Shown in pieces: positions 34,101 through 44,940 of a stretch of 64,000 nt of DNA. Each line of letters starts with the position of its first letter. Position 1 is the stretch's first letter. The DNA is taken from assembly GCA_014529385.2 (NCBI GenBank), contig CM043969.1, positions 71,152,176 through 71,216,175 of the forward strand, read 5' to 3'. Below the pieces are notes generated by a model, which did not search any database, was not told where the DNA came from, and saw only the letters and a program-made list of their open reading frames with translations. A program made the position numbers and the translations under genes. The DNA comes from Adiantum capillus-veneris. Taxonomy: Eukaryota; Streptophyta; Polypodiopsida; Polypodiales; Pteridaceae.

Positions 34101-37100
34101 GTGGAAAAGTGGTGAATCTTGAGACCAAACCACTCAGGCTACTAACAATAATAGCTTGGACAAGTGGTGGACCTTGAATGTACACCCCTCATCTACGACA
34201 TATCGTGGGTTTAATGTTTTTCGATGGAGCCTAGCATCTTGGAGACATGGTGCACCTTGCTTCTCCTCATGTTTCAATGGAGCCTACCTTGGACAAATGG
34301 TGGAGCATCCTTCTCTCCATGTTTCAATGGACCCTAGCTTAGACAAGGGGTGGACCTTTGCTTCTCTCTATGTTTCAATAGAGTTAGCTTGGACAAGTGG
34401 TGGACCTTAACACGCACATATTCTTAATATAATGACATAGAGTGGAAAAGTGGTGAATCTTGAGACCAAACCACTCAGGCTACTAGCAATAATAGCTTGG
34501 ACAAGTGGTGGACCTTGAATGTACACCCCTCATCTACGACATATCGTGGGTTTAATGTTTTTCGATGGAGCCTAGCATCTTGGAGACATGGTGCACCTTG
34601 CTTCTCCTCATGTTTCAATGGAGCCTACCTTGGACAAATGGTGGAGCATCCTTCTCTCCATGTTTCAATGGACCCTAGCTTAGACAAGGGGTGGACCTTT
34701 GCTTCTCTCTATGTTTCAATAGAGTTAGCTTGGACAAGTGGTGGCCCTTGGAACCAAACCCCCATGTAAAACCTATCATGGTCAGTCCAAGTAGTAAGAA
34801 AGAATAACCTTTAAGATGTAGCCTTATAGGTTGGACAAGTGGTGGACCTTAACACCCACATATTCTTAATAAAAGTGGTGAATCTTGCGACCAAACCACT
34901 CAGGCTACTAGCAATAATAGCTTGGACAAGTGGTGGACCTTGAATGTAAACCCCTCATCTACGAAATATCGTGGGTTTAATGTATTTCGATGGAGCCTAG
35001 CATCTTGGAGACATGGTGAAGCTTGTTTCTCGTCATGTTTCAATGGACCCAATCTTGGACAAATGGTGGAGCATCCTTTTCTCCATGTTTCAATGGACCC
35101 TAGCTTGGACAAGTGGTGGACCTTTGTTTCTCTCTATGTTTCAATAGAGTTAGCTTGGACAAGTGGTGGACCTTGGAAGCAAACCCCCATGTAAAACCTA
35201 TCATGGTCACTCCAAGTGGTAATAAAGAATAACCTTTAAGATGTAGCCTTATAGGTTGGACAAGTGGTGGACCTTAACACGCGTATATTCTTAATATAAT
35301 GACATAGAGTGGAAAAGTGGTGAATCTTGAGACCAAACCACTCAGGCTACTAGCAATAATAGCTTGGACAACTTGTGGACCTTGAATGTAAACCCCTCAT
35401 CTACGACATATCGTGGGTTTAATGTTTTTCGATGGAGCATAGCATCTTGGAGACATGGTGCACCTTGCTTCTCCTCATGTTTCAATGGAGCCTACCTTGG
35501 ACAAATGGTGGAGCATCCTTCTCTCCATGTTTCAATGGACCCTAGCTTAGACAAGGGGTGGACCTTTGCTTCTCTCTATGTTTCAATAGAGTTAGCTTGG
35601 ACAAGTGGTGGACCTTGGAACCAAACCCCCATGTAAAACCTATCATGGTCACTCCAAGTAGTAAGAAAGAATAACCTTTAAGATGTAGCCTTATAGGTTG
35701 GACAAGTGGTGGACCTTAACACCCACATATTCTTAATAAAAGTGGTGAATCTTGAGACCAAACCACTCAGGCTACTAGCAATAATAGCTTGGACAAGTGG
35801 TGGACCTTGAATGTAAACCCCTCATCTACGAAATATCGTGGGTTTAATGTGTTTCGATGGAGCCTAGCATCTTGGAGACATGGTGCAGCTTGATTCTCGT
35901 CATGTTTCAATGGATCCTATCTTGGACAAATGGTGGAGCATCCTTCTCTCCATGTTTCAATGGACCCTAGCTTGGACAAGTGGTGGATCTTTGTTTCTCT
36001 CTATGTTTCAATAGAGTTAGCTTGGACAAGTGGTGGACCTTGGAACCAAACCCCCATGTAAAACTTATCATGGTCACTCCAAGTGGTAATAAAGAATAAC
36101 CTTTAAGATGTAGCCTTATAGGTTGGACAAGTGGTGGACCTTAACACGCGCATATTCTTAATATAATGACATAGAGTGGAAAAGTGGTGAATCTTGAGAC
36201 CAAACCACTCAGGCTACTAGCAATAATAGCTTGGACAGGTGGTGGACCTTGAATGTAAACCCCTCATCTAAAAAATATCGTGGGTTTAATGTATTTCGAT
36301 GGAGCCTAGCATCTTGGAGACATGGTGTAGCTTGCTTCTCGTCATGTTTCAATGGAGCCTATCTTGGACAAATGGTGGAGCATCCTTCTCTCCATGTTTC
36401 AATGGACCCTAGCTTGGACAAGTGGTGGACCTTTGTTTCTCTCTATGTTTCAATAGAGTTAGCTTGGACAAGTGCTAGACCTTGGAAGCAAACCCCCGTG
36501 TAAAACCTATCATGGTCACTCCAAGTGGTAATAAAGAATAACCTTTAAGGTGTAGCCTTATAGGTTGGACAAGTGGTGGACCTTAACACGCGCATATTCT
36601 TAATATAATGACATAGAGTGGAAAAGTGGTGAATCTTGAGACCAAACCACTCAGGCTACTAGCAATAATAGCTTGGACAAGTGGTGGACCTTGAATGTAC
36701 ACCCCTCATCTACGACATATCGTGGGTTTAATGTTTTTCGATGGAGCCTAGCATCTTGGAGACATGGTGCACCTTGCTTCTCCTCATGTTTCAATGGAGC
36801 CTACCTTGGACAAATGGTGGAGCATCCTTCTCTCCATGTTTCAATGGACCCTAGCTTAGACAAGGGGTGGACCTTTGCTTCTCTCTATGTTTCAATAGAG
36901 TTAGCTTGGACAAGTGGTGGACCTTGGATTCAAACCGCCATGTAAAACCTATCATGGTCACTCCAAGTAGTAAGAAAGAATAACCTTTAAGATGTAGCCT
37001 TATAGGTTGGACAAGTGGTGGATCTTAACACCGACATATTCTTAATAAAAGTGGTGAATCTTGAGACCAAACCACTCAGGCTACTAGCAAGAATAGCTTG

Positions 37101-39696
37101 GACAAGTGGTGGACCTTGAATTTAAACCCCTCATCTAAAAAATATCGTGGGTTTAATGTATTTCGATGGAGCCTAGCATCTTGGAGACATGGTGCAGCTT
37201 GCTTCTCGTCATGTTTCAATGGAGCCTATCTTGGACAAATGGTGGAGCATCCTTCTCTCCATGTTTCAATCGACCCTAGCTTGGACAAGTGGTGGACCTT
37301 TGTTTCTCTCTATGTTTCAATAGAGTTAGCTTGGACAAGTGGTGGACCTTGGAAGCAAACCCCCATGTAAAACCTATCATGGTCACTCCAAGTGGTAATA
37401 AAGAATAACCTTTAAGATGTAGCCTTATAGGTTGGACAAGTGGTGGACCTTAACACGCGCATATTCTTAATATAATGACATAGAGTGGAAAAGTGGTGAA
37501 TCTTGAGACCAAACCACTCAGGCTACTAGCAATAATAGTTTGGACAAGTGGTGGACCTTGAATGTACCCCTCATCTACGACATATCGTGGGTTTAATGTT
37601 TTTCGATGGAGCCTAGCATCTTGGAGACATGGTGCACCTTGCTTCTCCTCATGTTTCAATGGAGCCTACCTTGGACAAATGGTGGAGCATCCTTCTCTCC
37701 ATGTTTCAATGGACCCTAGCTTAGACAAGGGGTGGACCTTTGCTTCTCTCTATGTTTCAATAGAGTTAGCTTGGACAAGTGGTGGACCTTGGAACCAAAC
37801 CCCCATGTAAAACCTATCATGGTCACTCCAAGTAGTAAGAAAGAATAACCTTTAAGATGTAGCCTTATAGGTTGGACAAGTGGTGGATCTTAACACCCAC
37901 ATATTCTTAATAAAAGTGGTGAATCTTGAGACCAAACCACTCAGGCTACTAGCAATAATAGCTTGGACAAGTGGTGAACCTTGAATGTAAACCCCTCATC
38001 TACGAAATATCGTGGGTTTAATGTATTTCGATGGAGCCTAGCATCTTGGAGACATGGTGCACCTTGCTTCTCCTCATGTTTCAATGGAGCCTATCTTGGA
38101 CAAATGGTGGAGCATCCTTCTCTCCATGTTTCAATGGACCCTAGCTTGGACAAGTGGTGGACCTTTCTTTCTCTCTATGTTTCAATAGAGTTATCTTGGA
38201 CAAGTGGTGGACCTTGGAACCAAACCCCCATGTAAAACCTATCATGGTCACTCCAAGTGGTAATAAAGAATAACCTTTAAGATGTAGCCTTATAGGTTGG
38301 ACAAGTGGTGGACCTTAACACGCGCATATTCTTAATATAATGACATAGAGTGGAAAAGTGGTGAATCTTGAGACCAAACCACTCAGGCTACTAGCAATAA
38401 TAGCTTGGACAAGTGTGGACCTTGAATGTAAACCCCTCATCTACGACATATCGTGGGTTTAATGTTTTTCGATGGAGCCTAGCATCTTCGAGACATGGTG
38501 CACCTTGATTCTCCTCATGTTTCAATGGAACCTACCTTGGACAAATGGTGGAGCATCCTTCTCTCCATGTTTCAATGGACCCTAGCTTAGACAAGGGGTG
38601 GACCTTTGCTTCTCTCTATGTTTCAATAGAGTTAGCTTGGACAAGTGGTGGACCTTGGAACCAAACCCCCATGTAAAACCTATCGTGGTCACTCCAAGTA
38701 GTAAGAAAGAATAACCTTTAAGATGTAGCCTTATAGGTTGGACAAGTGGTGGACCTTAACACCCACATATTCTTAATAAAAGTGGTGAATCTTGAGACCA
38801 AACCACTCAGGCTACTAGCAATAATAGCTTGGACAAGTGGTGGACCTTGAATGTAAACCCCTCATCTACGAAATATCGTGGGTTTAATGTATTTCGACGG
38901 AGCCTAGCATCTTGGAGACATGGTGCAGCTTGCTTCTCGTCATGTTTCAATGGAGCCTATCTTGGACAAATGGTGGAGCATCCTTCTCTCCATGGTTCAA
39001 TGGACCCTAGCTTGGACAAGTGGTGGACCTTTGTTTCTCTCTATGTTTCAATAGAGTTAGCTTGGACAAGTGGTGGACCTTGGAAGCAAACCCCCATGTA
39101 AAACCTATCATGGTCACTCCAAGTGGTAATAAAGAATAACCTTTAAGATGTAGCCTTATAGGTTGGACAAGTGGTGGACCTTAACACGCGCATATTCTTA
39201 ATATAATGACATAGAGTGGAAAAGTGGTGAATCTTGAGACCAAACCACTCAGGCTACTAGCAATAATAGCTTGGACAAGTGTTGGAGCTTGAATGTAAAC
39301 CCCTCATCTACGACATATCGTGGGTTTAATGTTTTTCAATGGAGCCTAGCATCTTGGAGACATGGTGCACCTTGATTCTCCTCATGTTTCAATGGAGCCT
39401 ACCTTGGACAAATGGTGGAGCATCCTTCTCTCCATGTTTCAATGGACCCTAGCCTAGACAAGGGGTGGACCTTTGCTTCTCTCTATGTTTCAATAGAGTT
39501 AGCTTGGACAAGTGGTGGACCTTGGAACCCAACCCCCATGTAAAACCTATCATGGTCACTCCAAGTAGTAAGAAAGAATAACCTTTAAGATGTAGCCTTA
39601 TAGGTGGGACAAGTGGTGGACCTTAACACCCACATATTCTTAATAAAAGTGGTGAATCTTGAGACCAAACCACTCAGGCTACTAGCAATAATAGCT
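31106..39696 (+). repeat. Satellite higher-order repeat: about 20 monomers, alternating 442 and 425 bp (867-bp unit)
   Basis: Monomers start (TTGGACAAGTGGTGGACCTT) at 31,106, 31,531, 31,973, 32,398, 32,840, 33,282, 33,724, 34,156, 34,497, 34,922, 35,364, 35,789, 36,231, 36,673, 37,098, 37,540, 37,963, 38,404, 38,829 and 39,271. Most spacings alternate 425 and 442. The short form lacks 17 bp (CTTAATAAAAGTGG for CTTAATATAATGACATAGAG plus TGGAAAAGTGG). Each monomer holds about six copies of the GGACAAGTGGTGGACC sub-unit, some as GGACAAATGGTGGAGCATCC or AGACAAGGGGTGGACC. Exceptions: neighbouring 442s at 32,398-33,724 and 35,789-36,673, a 10-bp loss near 33,840, and a 341-bp monomer at 34,156. Neighbours are highly similar, which indicates recent homogenisation. 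A 90-codon open frame in most monomers is discussed under findings. Confidence 0.95.
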
Positions 39697-42380
39697 AGGG
39701 ATAACCATTAAGATATAGTCTTTCAAGGGGTGAGAAAGAATAACCATTAACATATAGTCTTATAGGTTGGACAAGTGGTGGACCTTAACACCCAAATATT
39801 CTTAATATAATGACATCGAGTGGAAAAGTGGTGAATCTTGAGAGCAAACCACTCATGCTACTAGCGATAATAGGTTGGACAAATTGTTGATCTTGAATGT
39901 AAACTCCCCATGTACAAAATAACACGGGTTTAAGGTATTTCGATGGAGGCTAGCATCTTGGAGATATGGTGCAGCTTGCTTCTCTTCATGTTTCAATGGA
40001 GTCTATCTTGGACAAATGGTGGAGCATCCTTCTCTCCATGTTTCAATAGACCCTAGCTTAGAAAAGTGGTGGACCTTTGCTTCTCTCTATGTTTTAATAG
40101 AGTTAGCTTGGACAAGTGGTGGACCTTGGAACCAAACCCCTATGTAAAACCTTTCATGGTCACTCCAAGTGGTCAGAAAGAATAACCATTAAGATATAGT
40201 CTTATAGGTTGGACAAGTGGTGGACCTTAATACCCAAATATTCTTAATATAATGACACAGAGTGAAAAAGTGGTGAATCTTGAGACCAAACCCCTCATGC
40301 TACTAGCGTTAATAGGTTGGACAACTGGTGGACCTTGAATGTAAACCTTCCATGTTTCAATAGAGTTAGCTTCGACAAATGGTGGAGCATCCTTCTCTCC
40401 ATGTTTCAATGGAGCCTAGCTTGGACAAGTGGTGGACCTTTTGCTTCTCTCTATGAGAAGAATAAAGTTAGCTTGGATAAGGGTGGACCTTGGAACCAAA
40501 CCCCTATGTAAAACATATCATGGACATTTCAAGTGGTGAGAAAGAATACCCTTTAAGATATACCCTTATAGGTTGGACAAGTGGTCGACCTTAACACCTA
40601 GATCTTCTTTATATAATGACATAGAGTGGAAAAGTGGTGAATCTTGAGACCAAACCACTCATGCTACTAGGGATAATAGCTTGGAAAAGTGACTGGCCTT
40701 GACGTTAAACCCCACATGTAAACAATATCGTGGGTTTAAGGTATTTCAATGGATCCTAGAATCTTGGAGACATGGTGCAACTTGCTTCTTTTCATGTTTC
40801 AATGAAGCCTATCTTCCACCAATGGGGGATCATCCTTCTCTAAATGTCTCAGTGGAGCCTAGCTTGGACAAGTGGTGGACCTTTGCTTCTCTCTATGTTT
40901 CCATAGAGTTAGCTTGGACAAGTGGTGGACCTTGAAACCAAACCCCCATGTAAAACATATCATGGTCATTCCAAGTGGTGAGAAATAATACCCTTTAAGA
41001 TCTAGCCTTATAGGTTGGACAAGTGGTCGACCTTAAAACCTAGATCTTCATAATATAACGACATAGAGTGGAAAAGTGGTAAATCTTGAGACCAAACCAC
41101 TCATGCTACTAAGAATAATAGGTTGGACAAGTGGTGGAACTTGAATGTAAACCCCCCATGTACGAAATATCATGGGTTTAAGGTATTTCAATGGAGCCTA
41201 GCATCTTGGAGACATGGTGCAGATTGCTTCCCTTCATGTTTCAATGGAGCCTATCTTGGACAAATGGTGGAGCATCCTTCTCTCCATGTTTCAATGGAGC
41301 CTAGCTTGGACAAGTGGTGGACCTTTGCTTCTCTCTATGTTTCAATAGAGTTAGCTTGGACAAGTGGTGGGCCTTGGAACCAAACTCCCATGTAAAACCT
41401 ATCTTGGTAACTCCAAGTGGTGAGAAAGAATAAAGTTTAAGATATAGCCTTATAGGTTGGACAAGTGGTGGACCTTAGCACCCAGATATTCTTAATAGAA
41501 TGACATAGAGTGGAAAAATGGTGAATCTTGAGACCAAACCACTCATGCTACTAGAGATAATAGGTTGGACAAGTGGTGGACCTTGAATGTAAACCCCCCA
41601 TGTTCAAAATATCATGGGTTTGAGGTATTTCAATGGAGCCTAGCATCTTGGAGACATGGTGTAGCCTAGCATCTTGGAGACATGGTGGAGCATCCTTCTC
41701 TCCATGTTTCAATGGACCCTAGCTTGGACAAGTGGTGGACCTTTGTTTCTCTCTATGTTTCAATAGAGTTAGCTTGGACAAGTGGTGGACCTTGGAACCA
41801 TACCCCTATGTAAAACCCATCATGTGCATTCCAAGTGGTGGTAAATAATACCATTTAAGATATTGCCTTATAGGTTGGAGAAGTGGTGGACCTTAACATC
41901 CAGATCTTCTTAATATAATGACATAGAGTGGAAAAGTGGTGAATCTTGAGACCAAACCACTCATGCTACTAGGGATAATAGGTTGGACAAGTGGTGGACC
42001 TTGAATTTAAACCCCACATATACAAAATATCATGGTTTTAAGGTATTTCAATGGAGCCTAGCATCTCAAAGACATGGTGCATCTTGCTTCTCTTCATGTT
42101 TCAATGGAGCCTATTTTGGACAAATGGTGGAGCATCCTTCTCTCCATGTTTCAATGGACCCTAGATTGGACAAGTGGTGGACCTTTGCTTCTCTCTATGT
42201 TTCAATATAGTTAGCCTATATTAGACAATTAGTAGACCTCGAATCTCTCCATGTTGTCTAGAGCTGAGCTTGGACAAGTGGTGGACCTTACTTCTCCCTT
42301 CCCTTAGTTTACTAGCTTAAATGATCACTATGTATTCTTGCTTAGATCTAGCTTGAACAAGTGGTGGAACTTGTATTCAC
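39697..42380 (+). repeat. Satellite, diverged right edge of the main array
   Basis: The regular array breaks at AATAGCTAGGGATAACC. Diverged monomers of about 430 bp follow (starts near 39,870, 40,317, 40,690, 41,123, 41,560 and 41,983), with more substitutions and deletions than the core. The last units, at 42,230-42,380, carry a distinct boundary block (TAGAGCTGAGCTTGGACAAG, then CTTAGTTTACTAG and TTGCTTAGATCTAGCTTG) found again inverted at 49,680 and 55,510. Confidence 0.88.
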
Positions 42381-42442
42381 ACAAACTTAATCCATTACAA
42401 AAAAGTATATGTTAAAATAACATTTGGTTTTTTTTGTTTCAG

Positions 42443-44940
42443 GAAAGATGGCTCCAAAGAAACAGGTTGCAAGGGTTGTTGTCTCAGTTGACTATACTTG
42501 CAATGATCTTAGGAAATGGTATTTGGACATACATGGTATAGAGGGTGCACAATTTCATAAGGTGCATCTATTTATTGCCAAAAAGGAGAATGACAGCTTG
42601 TTTGAAGATGTTGGACAAGTTTTGGAAGCATCTGTCTCTGTAGTTGATAGTCATCCAGAGGTGGAATGCATTGACATTCTAGTTCCAATGAATCTAGAAT
42701 TTCAACTATCTCCAGGAGCATATGCATTGGAGCGCATGTCTAGAAACAAAGAAGAGACAATGTTTTCTCGAGGATGGAAGTTTGCAGAATCAAATCCAAA
42801 TATCACAGCAGATCAACTTCAAAGCTCCATCATTGCCACACTACAACGAAAGAAGGTGAAAGCTTCACGACCACCACCCACAAAGAAGCAAGCAAAAGTG
42901 CAGAAAGTAGAAGCTAAGCGAACTAGTTCCATTTTGGATGTAGACAAGGCATCTTTGGCATCCTCATCAACAGAGGGTTCAATGTCAAAGATGAGAATTG
43001 TGGATCCAAATGTTTTAGAAGCTGAGGCCATGAAAGGACAAGAAAAAGATACAGGTGGAATGAATAAGTACATAAATTATTTTCCTTTCCAATATAGGGA
43101 ATTTGATATCCCTATTCAAAATTGTTGGCTTGCTCCTGATCACTATAATGCACGTATTATGGATAAAAAACACGTTGAAAGTGTGTTATTTGGATTTTCA
43201 CGGAGTACGACCAAGCCTGCAGCATGTGCATATTTGATGCCTGTTCGAAATGCAAAATCAAAGAAGGGGACTCCTTTGGCAGTAGAAGAGGTAGAGGAGC
43301 AAAAAATTAGAGATTATCATTATTGGATTCTTGATGGGCAGCATTCAATCTATGCTGCAAAAGTTTTGCTTCACAATGAACAAAACAACAAAGAGATCTT
43401 TGAAAGACTGATTAGCGTGTATAAATTTAGAAAGGCTCGCATTGTTGTGAATGCTCCTCCATTTGTTGCAACTGCTATATCTGCCATTGCAAATGAGGAG
43501 GCTCAGGCATTGTATGTCAAGCAACCTTACAGCCAAATATTGAGACATTTACGGAGTCAATGGATCTTCTCAGGATGACCACCAAAGGCAGCAAGTGGAA
43601 TTGCAGAGGGACATGCATCTCGTGCCGGATGGGATGTAAGTTATTTTCTTTGTCTTTTTGATAGTGTTTAATTAACAAATCTTGCTCAATAGTTTAATTA
43701 TTTCTCTATTTCTTTTTAGGCTTTTCTTCGATTGGCAAGAATGAGTGCAGCAGCAAGTTGGATTGCTAAACAGGCACACATGGTCACGTACTCTGATTTA
43801 GTTTATGATTGCTGGATAGAAATCATTGAAAATCTAGAAGAGGAGAATAAGAAACCCCCAAAAACTGTATTTAGATACCTTTGTGGCCTTGAGGAATCAG
43901 AGGTAAAGACTATTCAAGAAGAGATTAGAGATGAGAAGATTTTACTGTCAAAGAGTGCAAAGGATGAAGATTTTACTGTCAAAGAGTGCAAAGGATCAGA
44001 TCTAGTTTGACGCGTGGAACAAAGAAAATGGCTTTTCCAGATGGAGCAATAAAATACATGCAATGGGCAATTCACCTTCAAAAGGAGAAAACTGAGCCTA
44101 GAGATTTGCCATGGTCAATCTATGTGGTGAGCCTACAAATGGAAGGCAATCTCTACTTGATGCGCCACTTCAATAATAAAGTGCCTATTGGCTTATGTGT
44201 TTTAGATATGACAAAAAACGTTGGAGGCAATTTGAAGTGGAGTGAGGAGACATTTAACAATGCTTTGGATGGGATCTTGGCTATTGCTGGAGGGTCAACA
44301 GATCCTGGATTTGTCTTTCTTGCATTTGTGGATTTCACTAACTTCACAAAATTGCAATGTGCCTTTGACGCCATGGGAGATAATCTGAGCTACCATTGTT
44401 GTGGTGCATTGCATCACTTTCCATCAGCTCCTTGCAAAGGAGCAATTCAATTCCTAACATTTATTGCCTTCTTGGGACAAGGCAATGCATTTGAAGACCT
44501 GAGAAGAAGATTAGAGGAACATCCCATGCCAATTGATTGTTCTCTTCTTCAAGTAGCAGATAACGATATGTCAGATTTGCAATATTTGGAGGCCAAAAAA
44601 AGAGCTTTGGTCAAGCACTACATTCGTACATATTGTTTTGAAGACCGCAAGCTTGTTGATGTTTTTGGTGATGGCTCCTTGGTTGCACAAGAAGGAATAC
44701 AACAGAAAAAAGAAGTTATCTGCTTAATTGATAGTGTGGAGGAGGCAAAAAGCGTGGAGACCATGCTGCTAGACTTTGTTAAGTCTCATGAAGATATAGA
44801 AAAATGGGCTGGACTTCAACAATCCACTTCGCAATCAGGCGACATTGTGCCTGTTACAGAGGAGTGCTCTCCACAAAGAGAAGAAGAACAACAACAACAC
44901 CATCCTCTGTCAATGGAGGACTTTTTGGAAATGGAGACAC
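42443..44940 (+). pseudogene. ParB-like (DGQH) gene, two coding exons, broken by a stop and a frameshift
   Basis: Exon 1 starts after a TTTTTTTTGTTTCAG acceptor; the ATG is at 42,448. Residues 1-120 are an unrecognised alpha/beta domain (VDYTCNDLRKWYLDIHG). Residues about 135-205 are a Lys/Ser-rich linker (KKQAKVQKVEAKR). Then comes a ParB-like fold: PIQNCWLAPDHYNARIMDKK, HVESVLFGFSRS and HYWILDGQHSIYAAKVLL with D296-G-Q-H299. In ParB/DGQHR/sulfiredoxin-type folds this motif sits at the nucleotide-binding site, so nucleotide or DNA binding is inferred. A TGA at 43,576 interrupts the frame, which continues to the donor GGGAT|GTAAGT at 43,635. Exon 2 (43,720, after TTCTTTTTAG) joins in phase as DAFLRLARMSAAASW. 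Near 43,935-44,000 a 31-bp tandem duplication and a frame change break it. The rest, to 44,940, is unrecognised (YMQWAIHLQKEK, GFVFLAFVDFTNFTKLQCAF, CCGALHHFPSAPCKG). No DPPY methylase motif is visible. Confidence 0.65.
43935..43996 (+). repeat. 31-bp tandem duplication inside exon 2
   Basis: GAAGATTTTACTGTCAAAGA plus GTGCAAAGGAT occurs at 43,935-43,965 and again at 43,966-43,996, without a difference. Its length is not a multiple of three. The good downstream frame is not restored simply by leaving one copy out, so a second small change lies nearby. Confidence 0.95.

Noticed and set aside
30268-39101. Repeated 90-residue open frames as a protein family
   Set aside because: They are the same satellite monomer read in one frame, start with TTG not ATG, contain no domain, and vary as freely as the rest of the repeat. 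Reported as satellite instead of genes.
42443-44940. Bacterial contamination or organelle origin of the ParB-like gene
   Set aside because: GT-AG introns with polypyrimidine acceptors keep the frame, base composition matches the surroundings, and the gene is embedded in the same nuclear satellite.
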